From the NCBI RefSeq assembly GCF_003570715.1, contig NZ_QXXQ01000008.1, positions 109,601 through 173,600 on the forward strand: a stretch of 64,000 nt of DNA, written 5' to 3'. Below the pieces are notes generated by a model. The model was given only the letters and a program-made list of their open reading frames with translations, was not told the origin of the DNA and searched no databases. Each line of letters starts with the position of its first letter. Positions within the stretch are counted from its first letter, which is position 1. The stretch is from Gemmobacter lutimaris. GTDB lineage: Bacteria; Pseudomonadota; Alphaproteobacteria; Rhodobacterales; Rhodobacteraceae. A program made the position numbers and the translations under genes. Shown one piece after another: positions 26,045 through 34,342 of this stretch.

Positions 26045-28516
26045 TCATCTCTCCGCCGATGCCTCGTTCCCGCCGCGCGCGTCACGGGGGGCTGCTGCGG
26101 CCTGAGCCGGCGCCGGCCGGGCCGGGAGTGCGGCAAGCGGGTCTTCCGTTACCGTTTCGGCCCTGAATGGCACGCCCAGCACCTGATGGAACCGCTCCAG
26201 CAGCTTGCGGGTCTCGGGCGACATTTCATCCACCGCGCCGGGGATGAAGCGCACCACCTGCAAGGCCAGCGCGCGCTCGGCGGCGTCCTCCAGAAGGCAG
26301 GGCAGGGTTTCGACCGCGCGCTCCGGTTCATAGGTGGCGATCAGGGTCTGTTCGTGAATGATCATCGCGCGGCGTTCTGCACCCAGACTGTGAAACGGCT
26401 CGTCTTGGGTCAGCACCTTTGATGACCGCTCCAGCCGGTCGCGGCGCACGCCCTTGCGGTTTTCAGCCAGCAGCACGAGCATGCGGATCACCGCCTCGGC
26501 AAATCCGCCGCGTTCGATGTTGTAAAGCGCCGAGGCAACCTCGGGCAGGTTGCGCAACTCGTCAGGGTTCTTCAGCGTGCGGCGTGATTCATGGGTGCGG
26601 CCGAAGCTGCGCATCCACGGGTTCGACCACAGGGTGTAGAAAGTCAGCTCATACATCATGTCGCGGGTGTCGCGGATCATGTCGATGGCCTGTTCCACCC
26701 CTTCGACCCACAGGGCCTCGGCAGCAAGGAAGGGGTTGTCGGCCGCGGCCTTGTTGCGGTCGGTGCGCACCCTTTCGGCGGTATGGGCGACCTGCTGCAT
26801 AACCGGGTTCTTCGACGAGGCAAGGGCACGTTCCAGCCGCTTGGGATGCAGTGCACGCGACAGTTCCGCACCCGTGCCGGTGACGCCCGTGCGCACCACA
26901 GGGCGGATCACGGCATCATAGATCTGCGCCTGCACTTCCGACGCGCGGGCGACGGCGGCGAAGGGGCGTTCATCCTCGAACCCGTCATCCAGCGCACGGA
27001 TGTCATCCAGCGAGCGTTCATGGAAGCTGACCGTGAACAGCTTGCGGCCGTCGCGTTCCTCGATGTCCTCGATCTTCATTTCGTAAAGACCGGGGGCCAG
27101 CGCCTCGATGGTTTCCAGCGTCGAGCCCATTTCCGCATGTTCCTTGCGGGCGATCTGCGACGAAACGAAAATCCCCAGATGCCCGACCTGATCATGCACC
27201 ATATAGACGATCCGCTGCCCCCGGATGCGGATTTCGGCCACATCGGCATAGGTGTCGGCGATCCAGTTCAGCGCCTGCTGCGGTGGCGTGATATTGTCAC
27301 CGTGGCTGGCGAAAACGATGATCGGTGCGCGTACGGCCTTCAGATCGACGGGACGGCCCGGCTCGATCCGGGCCTCGTTCTTCGCCAGACGGTTGCCGAC
27401 AAAAAGCTGTTCGACAATCCAGCGGATTTCCGGCTCGGTCAGCATGAAAAAGCCGCCCCACCATTTCTCGAACTCCAGAAAGGCGGTGTCGCCCGCATCA
27501 ATGTCGCGGAACAGGTCGGTGTATTTGCGGAACAGCGTCCGGCCGGGGTTCAGCATCTCGAAGTTCTGCACCAGATGCGCGCCGTCGAAGATGCCACCGC
27601 CGAGGTCCGACAGGAACATCGGAATCCATGTCCCGCCAAGGACACCGGCATTGTAGCGCATCGGATTGTCACCCACGACACCCGCCCATGGTTCGACCGG
27701 GGCACCGTTCACCACGATGGGGCCGGTCAGGTCCGGGTTGGTGGCAGCCAGAAGCAGCGTGGCCCAGCCGCCCTGACAGTTGCCCGTCACCACGGGGCGC
27801 GCCGCCTCGGGATGGCGGCGCATCACCTCGCGCACGAAGGCCGCCTCGGCGCGGGTGACATAGGCCAGATATTGTCCCGGTTCGGGGCGCGCGCGGAAGG
27901 CGACAAAATAGACCGGATGACCGGCGCGCAGCGCCACGCCGACCTGACTGTCGGTCTTGAAACCGCCGATGCCGGGGCCATGACCTGCGCGGGGGTCGAT
28001 GATGACATAGGGCCGCCGCGTTGGATCAATGGTGACATCCTCGGGCGGAAGGATCTTCAACAGCATGTAGTTGCAGGGGAAGGGCATGTCGCGCCCGTCC
28101 ATGATCACTTCGTAATCATAGATCAGCACAGGCGGGCAACCGGCGGCCTCGTGCTCCAGAAAGATGTCGCCCCGCTTGCGCAGCGTGTCGGCAGTCAGGA
28201 TCGTGCGTTCCGTCGCGTCGCGCGCGTATTCCGCCAGCGCCGTGGTCAGGCCACCTCTGGCCTGTGCGTCCCGCAACTGTTCCACCAGCGCCTGCCCGGC
28301 CGCCATCAGCCTGCGGGCGCGTTCGGAATGGGTTTCGATGATGCGGCGGCTGTGGCGGGCCGCGGCTGCCTGCTGGATGCGCAGGGTCTGCGCGCCGGCC
28401 TCGATCTCGGCGCGCGCCTGCCCCATGCCGCCCTCCAGCCGGTCCAGCGCATCCTGCTGCGCGCGCGACAGGCCCGTTTGCCGCAGGGGATCGAGAACTT
28501 CGAATACGCTTGCCAT
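26045..28516 (-). CDS. DUF3141 protein, PHA-synthase-like alpha/beta hydrolase
   Basis: An 823-aa protein of unknown biochemical function. The N-terminal 110 residues are helical and likely coiled-coil. The central domain is an alpha/beta hydrolase whose nucleophile box is GNCQGG, with Cys247 in place of Ser, then Asp407 in SHGDNITPP and His446 in HDQVGHLGIF. A Cys-Asp-His triad with a G-x-C-x-G-G box is the hallmark of polyhydroxyalkanoate synthases. The C-terminal 300 residues are unassigned. It ends 1 nt before the phosphotransacylase gene. Acyl transfer from an acyl-CoA is the natural guess; polymer synthesis is not shown. Confidence 0.9.
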   Translation of the reverse strand: MASVFEVLDPLRQTGLSRAQQDALDRLEGGMGQARAEIEAGAQTLRIQQAAAARHSRRIIETHSERARRLMAAGQALVEQLRDAQARGGLTTALAEYARDATERTILTADTLRKRGDIFLEHEAAGCPPVLIYDYEVIMDGRDMPFPCNYMLLKILPPEDVTIDPTRRPYVIIDPRAGHGPGIGGFKTDSQVGVALRAGHPVYFVAFRARPEPGQYLAYVTRAEAAFVREVMRRHPEAARPVVTGNCQGGWATLLLAATNPDLTGPIVVNGAPVEPWAGVVGDNPMRYNAGVLGGTWIPMFLSDLGGGIFDGAHLVQNFEMLNPGRTLFRKYTDLFRDIDAGDTAFLEFEKWWGGFFMLTEPEIRWIVEQLFVGNRLAKNEARIEPGRPVDLKAVRAPIIVFASHGDNITPPQQALNWIADTYADVAEIRIRGQRIVYMVHDQVGHLGIFVSSQIARKEHAEMGSTLETIEALAPGLYEMKIEDIEERDGRKLFTVSFHERSLDDIRALDDGFEDERPFAAVARASEVQAQIYDAVIRPVVRTGVTGTGAELSRALHPKRLERALASSKNPVMQQVAHTAERVRTDRNKAAADNPFLAAEALWVEGVEQAIDMIRDTRDMMYELTFYTLWSNPWMRSFGRTHESRRTLKNPDELRNLPEVASALYNIERGGFAEAVIRMLVLLAENRKGVRRDRLERSSKVLTQDEPFHSLGAERRAMIIHEQTLIATYEPERAVETLPCLLEDAAERALALQVVRFIPGAVDEMSPETRKLLERFHQVLGVPFRAETVTEDPLAALPARPAPAQAAAAPRDARGGNEASAER

Positions 28517-28528
28517 GAGTAATGTCCT

Positions 28529-29293
28529 TCAGGCCGTGATCGAGAAGCCGCCGTCGATGTCATGCACACCGCCGGTCAGATTGCGCGCCTCGTCCGAGGC
28601 AAGGAATGCGGCCATCGCACCGACATCCGCGATGCTGGCCAACTGATGCGTCGGTGCCCGTCTCGCCGCGGCATCCAGAAGTTCGTCGAAATGGTCGATG
28701 CCCGAGGCCGCGCGTGTGGCCAGCGGTCCGGGCGACAGCGCATGCACGCGGATGCGTTTTTCGCCCAGTTCCGCCGCGGCATAACGCGTCGCACTTTCCA
28801 GCGCGGCCTTGACCGGACCCATGACGTTGTAGTGTTGCACAACGCGCGATGACCCGAAGAAAGAGACCGACAGGCAGCAACCGCCTTCTGCCATCAGAGG
28901 TTCGGCCAGTCTGATCATCCGCAGGAAGGAATGCACCGAGACATCCATAGCCTTGGCAAAACCGTCTGAGGAACAGTCGATCACCCGGCCATGCAGATCT
29001 TCTTTCGGGGCGAAGGCGATGGAATGCAACAGGATATCAAGTTTGCCCCAGCGCCTGCCGATCTCGTCGAACACCGCCTCGGTCTGGCCGGGTTGTGTCA
29101 CATCCAGCGGCAGCGCGATGTCCGCGCCGAGCTCCTCGGCCAGCGGCCGCACGAAGGGCTCGGCCTTCCGGTTCAGCCATGTCACCGCCAGATCCGCCCC
29201 TTGCGCACGGAAGGCGCGGGCGCAGCCACAGGCGATAGAGGCGTCATTGGCGATACCGACAACGAGGGCCTTGCGACCCGAAAGCGAAAACAT
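28529..29293 (-). CDS. FabI-like enoyl-ACP reductase (SDR family)
   Basis: A 254-aa reductase of the FabI branch of short-chain dehydrogenases. The cofactor motif is VVGIANDASIACG, and the active-site Tyr and Lys are in YNVMGPVKAALE (Tyr-x6-Lys). GGVHDIDGGFSITA is the FabI C-terminal signature. AGAGGTGG precedes the ATG at 29293; a longer frame to 29833 is not coding. It is first in the acyl-phosphate operon and divergent from pqqA. An operon copy outside fatty-acid genes suggests a dedicated acyl-CoA or acyl-ACP substrate. Confidence 0.9.
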   Translation of the reverse strand: MFSLSGRKALVVGIANDASIACGCARAFRAQGADLAVTWLNRKAEPFVRPLAEELGADIALPLDVTQPGQTEAVFDEIGRRWGKLDILLHSIAFAPKEDLHGRVIDCSSDGFAKAMDVSVHSFLRMIRLAEPLMAEGGCCLSVSFFGSSRVVQHYNVMGPVKAALESATRYAAAELGEKRIRVHALSPGPLATRAASGIDHFDELLDAAARRAPTHQLASIADVGAMAAFLASDEARNLTGGVHDIDGGFSITA

Positions 29294-29391
29294 GGGGCCA
29301 CCTCTTGGCACTAGCAGCATTGACCGTGGCACGCCGAGGAATCGGCCCGATGACGCTTTTGCAACGTCTTTCGCAAGGCAGGTGCGCGGCC

Positions 29392-29447
29392 CTGTCCAAG
29401 ACCAAAGTGGAATGGCGCCATTTCCCCGCTCTGCTAGCCTTGGACAG
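29392..29447. promoter_or_regulatory. Nested palindromes in the fabI-pqqA divergent region
   Basis: CTGTCCAAG (29392-29400) and CTTGGACAG (29439-29447) are 9-bp perfect inverted arms flanking a second palindrome, AATGGCGCCATT (29411-29422). The arrangement suggests a shared operator or looped regulator site for both divergent operons. Confidence 0.45.
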
Positions 29448-29470
29448 CCATAGATACAGAGGAGGATGAC

Positions 29471-29572
29471 ATGGCCTGGAAGAAACCGACTCTCAGGGAA
29501 GTTGCCTGCGGCATGGAGATCAACATGTATGGTCCAGCCGAGGATGACCGCCGTTCCGACGACGTGATCTGA
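29471..29572 (+). CDS. pqqA: PQQ precursor peptide PqqA
   Basis: A 33-residue peptide, MAWKKPTLREVACGMEIN and on. The conserved Glu16 and Tyr20 in EINMY are the two residues that are cross-linked and become the PQQ skeleton. GAGGAGG lies just upstream of the ATG. It is the first gene of a pqqABCDE operon. The size is normal for the family, which is often missed by automatic annotation. Confidence 0.96.
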   Translation: MAWKKPTLREVACGMEINMYGPAEDDRRSDDVI

Positions 29573-29579
29573 CCCGGCG

Positions 29580-30467
29580 ATGATCGTCCGAACGCTCGGC
29601 GCCGGGGCGGGGGGCGGGTTGCCGCAATGGAACTGTGGCTGCCGCAACTGTGCCCTTGCCCGAGCGGGCGCTCTCCCGGCAATGACGCAATCTTCGGTCG
29701 CCGTTTCCCCGGACGGCGACCGCTGGCTGATCCTGAACGCCTCGCCCGACATCCGCGCGCAACTGGCCGCCGCACCGCCGCTGCATCCGCGCGGATTGCG
29801 CGACACACCTATCGCGGCGGTCATCGTGACCAATGCGGATGTGGATCATGTGGCGGGTCTGCTGACCCTGCGCGAAAAGACCGGGTTTGACCTCTGGGCC
29901 ACGCCGGGCACCCGCGCCGATCTGGCGGCAAACCCGATCTTTGGTGTGCTGGACCCGACGCTGGTGATCCCGCGCGACATCACGCTGCATAAGCCGTTCG
30001 AGCCGCTGCCCGGCCTGCAAGTCACCGCCTATCCGGTGCCCGGCAAGGTCGCGCTGTATCTGGAAGGCGCCGCGCCCGACACCCGGATGCTGGGCGAACA
30101 GACCATCGGCCTGCGGATCGAAGCCAAAGACCGTGTCTTCCACTATATCCCCGGCTGCGCCGAGGTGACCGACGATCTGGTCGCGCGACTGTCCGACGCG
30201 GATCTGCTGTTCTTCGACGGCACCGTCTGGCGCGATGACGAAATGCCTGCCAGCGGCACCGGCGCCAAGACCGGCGCGCGGATGGGGCATATCGCCATGT
30301 CCGGCCCCTCGGGCAGTTTGACCCGGCTGGCCGGGCTGCGGGCGCAGCGGCGCTACATTCATGTGAACAACACCAATCCCGCGCTTGACCCCGCCAGCGC
30401 CGAACGTGCCACCCTGCGCGCCGCCGGATGGGAGATTGTTCAGGATCAGGAGGAGATCCGCCCATGA
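29580..30467 (+). CDS. pqqB: PQQ biosynthesis protein PqqB
   Basis: A 295-aa metallo-beta-lactamase-fold protein. The N-terminal WNCGCRNC cysteine cluster and TNADVDHVAGLLTLRE with the metal-site Asp/His are as in PqqB. It is thought to hydroxylate the tyrosine of the cross-linked Glu-Tyr intermediate. It lies 7 nt after pqqA and overlaps pqqC by ATGA. Confidence 0.95.
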   Translation: MIVRTLGAGAGGGLPQWNCGCRNCALARAGALPAMTQSSVAVSPDGDRWLILNASPDIRAQLAAAPPLHPRGLRDTPIAAVIVTNADVDHVAGLLTLREKTGFDLWATPGTRADLAANPIFGVLDPTLVIPRDITLHKPFEPLPGLQVTAYPVPGKVALYLEGAAPDTRMLGEQTIGLRIEAKDRVFHYIPGCAEVTDDLVARLSDADLLFFDGTVWRDDEMPASGTGAKTGARMGHIAMSGPSGSLTRLAGLRAQRRYIHVNNTNPALDPASAERATLRAAGWEIVQDQEEIRP

Positions 30468-31207
30468 CCGACCAGAGCCCGAACCCGCAGGCCTTCGAGG
30501 CCCGTCTGCGCCAGATCGGGGCAGAACGCTATCACGATCGGCACCCGTTCCATCACCGACTGCATGGTGGCCAATGCACGATGGACGAGGTTCAGGCCTG
30601 GGTCATCAACCGCTGGTATTACCAGTCGCGCATCCCGATGAAGGATGCGGCCTTCATGTCGCGCTGCTCCGATCCGCAGTTGCGCCGCATCTGGCGCAGC
30701 CGGATCGAGGATCACGACGGCGGCGAAGCCGAGGGCGGCGGCATCCGGCGATGGCTCAAGCTGGCCGAGGGCGTGGGGCTGGACCCTGATTACGTCGCAT
30801 CTGGGCGCGGGGTGATGCCCGCCACGCGCTTTGCGGTCGATGCCTATGTGCGTTTCGTGCGGGATGAACCGCTGATCGCGGCGATGGCCTCGTCGCTGAC
30901 GGAACTGTTCGCGCCCGCCATCCACGGCCAGCGGATCGAGGGGTTGCTGGCGCATTACCCCTTCGCCAATCCCGAAACCACCGCCTATTTCCGCCACCGC
31001 CTGACCGAGGCGCCAAAGGATGTGGCCTTCACCCTGCGCTGGGTGTTGGATCACGCCACCAGCCGCACCGATCAGGACGCCGCCGCCGCCGCGCTGACCT
31101 TCAAGACCGAGGTGCTTTGGGCGCAGCTTGATGCGCTGTGGCATGGCTATGTCGAAGGCAATATCCCGCCCGGCGCCTGGCGCCCTGGCGAGGGACAGTT
31201 GCGATGA
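30464..31207 (+). CDS. pqqC: Pyrroloquinoline-quinone synthase PqqC
   Basis: A 247-aa all-helical oxidase that catalyses the final ring closure and eight-electron oxidation to PQQ without metal or cofactor. HPFHHRLHGGQCTMDEVQAW and NRWYYQSRIPMKDAAFMSRC are hallmark PqqC segments containing active-site His and Tyr residues. The start at 30464 is chosen by ATGA overlap with pqqB and by family length. Confidence 0.96.
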   Translation: MTDQSPNPQAFEARLRQIGAERYHDRHPFHHRLHGGQCTMDEVQAWVINRWYYQSRIPMKDAAFMSRCSDPQLRRIWRSRIEDHDGGEAEGGGIRRWLKLAEGVGLDPDYVASGRGVMPATRFAVDAYVRFVRDEPLIAAMASSLTELFAPAIHGQRIEGLLAHYPFANPETTAYFRHRLTEAPKDVAFTLRWVLDHATSRTDQDAAAAALTFKTEVLWAQLDALWHGYVEGNIPPGAWRPGEGQLR

Positions 31208-31479
31208 GCGCCGACCCGGTGGTCATCCTGCCGCGCGGGGTTCGGCTGCATGAGGACCGCGTGCGGGGACGGCCCGTCCTGTTGGGGCCGGAGCGTGCCC
31301 TGATGCTGGATGACATCGCCCATGCCATATTGACCGAGGTCGACAACCGCAGCCGCCAAAGCCAGATCGTCACGCGATTGGCCGCGCGCTTTTCTGCGCC
31401 CGAGGCCGAGATTGCCGGGGATGTGCATGACTTCCTGACCGATCTGCGCGACCGACGGCTGCTGGACCTGCTGCCATGA
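31204..31479 (+). CDS. pqqD: PqqA-binding protein PqqD
   Basis: A 91-aa RRE-type peptide chaperone that delivers PqqA to PqqE. PRGVRLHEDRVRGRPVLLGP, LDDIAHAILTEVD and the C-terminal DFLTDLRDRRLLD match PqqD. It overlaps both pqqC and pqqE by ATGA. It is a stand-alone PqqD, not fused to PqqC. Confidence 0.95.
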   Translation: MSADPVVILPRGVRLHEDRVRGRPVLLGPERALMLDDIAHAILTEVDNRSRQSQIVTRLAARFSAPEAEIAGDVHDFLTDLRDRRLLDLLP

Positions 31480-32561
31480 CCGCCATTCCCCCGCCGATCT
31501 CCATGCTGGCCGAGCTGACGCATCGCTGCCCGCTCGCCTGCCCTTATTGCTCCAACCCGCTGGAATTGTTGAAATCCGATACCGAGCTACCAACCGAAGC
31601 CTGGGCGGAAATCTTCCGTCAGGCTGCCGCGCTTGGCGTGCTGCAACTGCACCTGTCCGGGGGCGAGCCCGCCGCGCGCCGCGATCTGGCTGATCTGGTG
31701 GGCGCGGCGCGTGACGCGGGTCTTTACGTCAACCTCATCACCTCGGGCATCGGGCTGACCGAAGCGCGGCTCGATGCGCTGGAGGCGCGGGGCCTCGACC
31801 ATGTGCAACTGTCGCTGCAAGGGGTGAACGCGGCGGTGGCCGACCGGATCGGCGGCTACGCTGGCGGGTTCGACCGCAAGATGGCGGTGGCGCACAGCAT
31901 CGCCCGGCGTGGCCTGCCGCTGACGGTGAATGCGGTGATGCACCGGCACAATCTGGACCAGCTTCCGCAGGCGATTGCGCTGGCGGCCAAGCTTGGCGCC
32001 CGGCGGATCGAGGTTGCCTGCGTGCAGTTCTACGGTTGGGCGTTAAAGAACCGCACCGCCCTGCAACCCAGCCGCGCGCAGGTCGAGGCCGCCAAGGCGA
32101 CGGTCGAGGAAGCACGCGACAGCTACAAGGGCCGCATGCAGATCGACTTCGTGCCGCCGGATTATTATGCCGATTATCCGAAGGCCTGCATGGGGGGCTG
32201 GGGGTCCACGGGTCTGAACATCGCGCCCGATGGCACCGTGCTTCCCTGCCATGCAGCGCAGACGATTCCCGGTCTCAGCTTCCCGAAGGTGACCGACCTG
32301 CCGCTGGCGGACATATGGTATAGAAGTGACGCTTTCATGGCCTTCCGCGGCACCGATTACCTGCCCGACATCTGTCAGGGTTGCGCGCGGCGGGACCGGG
32401 ATTTCGGGGGATGCCGCTGTCAGGCGATGGCGCTGGCAGGCGATGCCCGCGCGGCCGATCCGGTCTGCCGTCACTCGCCGCACCGGGGGCTGGTCGACCG
32501 CCTGCTGGCCGAGGCCGACGACAGCCCGCTGGAGACGGTGGAATTCGCCTATCGCCGGTAG
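31476..32561 (+). CDS. pqqE: Radical SAM PqqA peptide cyclase PqqE
   Basis: A 361-aa radical SAM enzyme that forms the Glu-Tyr carbon-carbon cross-link in PqqA. The radical SAM motif CPLACPYC places C18, C22 and C25. The C-terminal SPASM region is cysteine-rich (LPCHAAQ, DICQGCARRDRDFGGCRC) and binds auxiliary Fe-S clusters. A strong hairpin terminator follows 55 nt after the stop. No pqqF protease is adjacent. Confidence 0.96.
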   Translation: MTAIPPPISMLAELTHRCPLACPYCSNPLELLKSDTELPTEAWAEIFRQAAALGVLQLHLSGGEPAARRDLADLVGAARDAGLYVNLITSGIGLTEARLDALEARGLDHVQLSLQGVNAAVADRIGGYAGGFDRKMAVAHSIARRGLPLTVNAVMHRHNLDQLPQAIALAAKLGARRIEVACVQFYGWALKNRTALQPSRAQVEAAKATVEEARDSYKGRMQIDFVPPDYYADYPKACMGGWGSTGLNIAPDGTVLPCHAAQTIPGLSFPKVTDLPLADIWYRSDAFMAFRGTDYLPDICQGCARRDRDFGGCRCQAMALAGDARAADPVCRHSPHRGLVDRLLAEADDSPLETVEFAYRR

Positions 32562-32615
32562 AGCCCCCCGGGGTCTTCCTGACGACAGGGATATTATGAC
32601 AGTCCTGCAAATGAA

Positions 32616-32641
32616 AAACGGGCGCAATCCTGCGCCCGTTT
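32616..32641. terminator. Bidirectional terminator between pqqE and aldehyde dehydrogenase
   Basis: AAACGGGCGCA (32616-32626) and TGCGCCCGTTT (32631-32641) form an 11-bp perfect stem with a 4-nt loop. T-runs follow on both strands (TTTCC on plus, TTTTTC on minus). It ends the pqq operon and the converging dehydrogenase gene. Confidence 0.85.
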
Positions 32642-32686
32642 CCGTCAGGCTCGCGGCACGCGGGGGAAACGCGTGCCGCTTGTGCC

Positions 32687-34207
32687 TCAGAAGAAGCCCA
32701 GCTTGTTGGGGTTGTAGCTGACCAGCATGTTCTTGGTCTGCTGGTAGTGATCCAGCATCATCTTGTGCGTTTCGCGCCCGATGCCCGACTGCTTGTAGCC
32801 GCCGAAGGCCGCGTGGGCGGGATAGGCGTGATAGTTGTTCACCCAGACGCGACCTGCTTCGATGGCACGGCCAAAACGGTAGGCGCGGGTGCCATCGCGA
32901 GTCCAGACGCCGGCGCCAAGGCCATACATCGTGTCATTGGCGATCGCCAGCGCCTCGGCCTCGTCCTTGAAGGTGGTCACGCTGACCACGGGGCCAAAGA
33001 TTTCCTCCTGGAACACCCGCATCTTGTTGTGGCCTTTCAGGATCGTCGGCTGGATGTAGAAGCCTTCCGCCAGATCGCCGTTGAAGCGCGCGGCATCCCC
33101 GCCCACCAGAACCTCGGCGCCTTCCTCGCGGCCGATTTGCAGGTAGGACATGATCTTGTCATGCTGCATCTTCGAGGCCTGCGCGCCCACCATGGTAGCC
33201 AGATCGCGCGGATCGCCCTGCTTGATCGCCTTCACGCGGGCGATGCAGCGGGCAATGAATTCCTCGTAGATGTCTTCCTGGATCAGGGCGCGCGACGGGC
33301 AGGTGCAGACCTCGCCCTGGTTGAAGGCGAACAGCACGAAACCTTCGACCGCCTTGTCAAGGAAGGCATCGTCCTGCGCCATCACATCGCTGAAGAAGAT
33401 GTTGGGCGACTTGCCGCCCAGTTCCAGCGTTACGGGGATCAGGTTCACGGTCGCCGCTTCCATGATCTTGCGGCCTGTGGCGGTCGAGCCGGTGAAGGCG
33501 ATCTTGGCGATGCGGTTCGACCGCGCCAGCGCGTCGCCTGCCTCGGCGCCAAAACCGTTCACGATGTTCAGAACGCCGGGCGGGAGGATGTCGGCGATCA
33601 GTTCGGCCAGCACCAGAATGGCGGCCGGGGTCTGTTCGGCGGGCTTCATCACGATGCAGTTGCCGGCGGCCAGCGCGGGCGCCAGTTTCCACGCCGCCAT
33701 CAGGATCGAGAAGTTCCACGGGATGATCTGGCCGACAACGCCCAGCGGTTCATGGAAGTGGTAGGCCACGGTGTCATGGTCGATTTCCGACATCGTGCCT
33801 TCCTGGCTGCGCAGGACACCGGCGAAATAGCGGAAATGGTCAACCGACAGCGGGATATCGGCGGCGGTGGTTTCGCGGATCGGCTTGCCGTTGTCCCAGG
33901 TCTCGGCCGCGGCCAGGAGATCAAGGTTCGCCTCCATCACATCCGCGATTTTCAGCAGGATGTTCGAACGATGCGCGGCCGAGGTCTTGCCCCAGGCGTC
34001 TTTCGCGGCATGGGCGGCGTCCAGCGCGGCATTCACGTCGTCGGCATCCGACCGGGCCACTTCGCAGACCTTCGCGCCGGTGATCGGGGTGATATTGTCC
34101 ATATAGCGCCCGGCAACCGGGGCCACGAAACGCCCGCCGATGAAATTGTCATAGCGGGATTTGAAGGGCGAGACCGTGCGGAAATCGGCCTGTGTCATCT
34201 GGTTCAT
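32687..34207 (-). CDS. NAD-dependent aldehyde dehydrogenase
   Basis: A 506-aa aldehyde dehydrogenase of the AcoD/ExaC/AldB acetaldehyde group. The active-site Cys is in [10 protein letters not shown], the general-base Glu in [10 protein letters not shown], and the NAD-binding turn in [18 protein letters not shown] precedes the ATG at 34207. An AcoR-like activator is immediately upstream on the same strand. ExaC-type enzymes oxidise acetaldehyde in PQQ-dependent alcohol oxidation, which would connect it to the neighbouring pqq operon; that link is contextual. Confidence 0.92.
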   Translation of the reverse strand: MNQMTQADFRTVSPFKSRYDNFIGGRFVAPVAGRYMDNITPITGAKVCEVARSDADDVNAALDAAHAAKDAWGKTSAAHRSNILLKIADVMEANLDLLAAAETWDNGKPIRETTAADIPLSVDHFRYFAGVLRSQEGTMSEIDHDTVAYHFHEPLGVVGQIIPWNFSILMAAWKLAPALAAGNCIVMKPAEQTPAAILVLAELIADILPPGVLNIVNGFGAEAGDALARSNRIAKIAFTGSTATGRKIMEAATVNLIPVTLELGGKSPNIFFSDVMAQDDAFLDKAVEGFVLFAFNQGEVCTCPSRALIQEDIYEEFIARCIARVKAIKQGDPRDLATMVGAQASKMQHDKIMSYLQIGREEGAEVLVGGDAARFNGDLAEGFYIQPTILKGHNKMRVFQEEIFGPVVSVTTFKDEAEALAIANDTMYGLGAGVWTRDGTRAYRFGRAIEAGRVWVNNYHAYPAHAAFGGYKQSGIGRETHKMMLDHYQQTKNMLVSYNPNKLGFF

Positions 34208-34301
34208 GCTGGTTCTCCTCCGAAGCCGCCTCCTTGCGGCCATGGGAAAAGCATGGGGGCTGGGGATGAGTCGGTCACCGGGGGCACAAGGGTTCGTGCG
34301 G

Positions 34302-34331
34302 CCCGACTGTCTCAGGTTTGCGACAGTCGGG
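34302..34331. promoter_or_regulatory. Candidate upstream activating site of aldehyde dehydrogenase
   Basis: CCCGACTGTC (34302-34311) and GACAGTCGGG (34322-34331) are 10-bp perfect inverted arms with a 10-nt spacer. The core TGTC-N10-GACA resembles sites bound by AcoR-type activators. It is about 95 nt upstream of the dehydrogenase start and just after the regulator gene. Confidence 0.6.
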
Positions 34332-34342
34332 GCAGAGAAATC

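Noticed and set aside
26591..28522. 643-codon open frame on the plus strand
   Set aside because: Antisense to the DUF3141 gene, which has a clear catalytic triad and operon position.
34208..34331. Sigma-54 promoter before the aldehyde dehydrogenase
   Set aside because: I looked for TGGC-N8-TGC spacing because of the AcoR-like regulator, but no good match is present.
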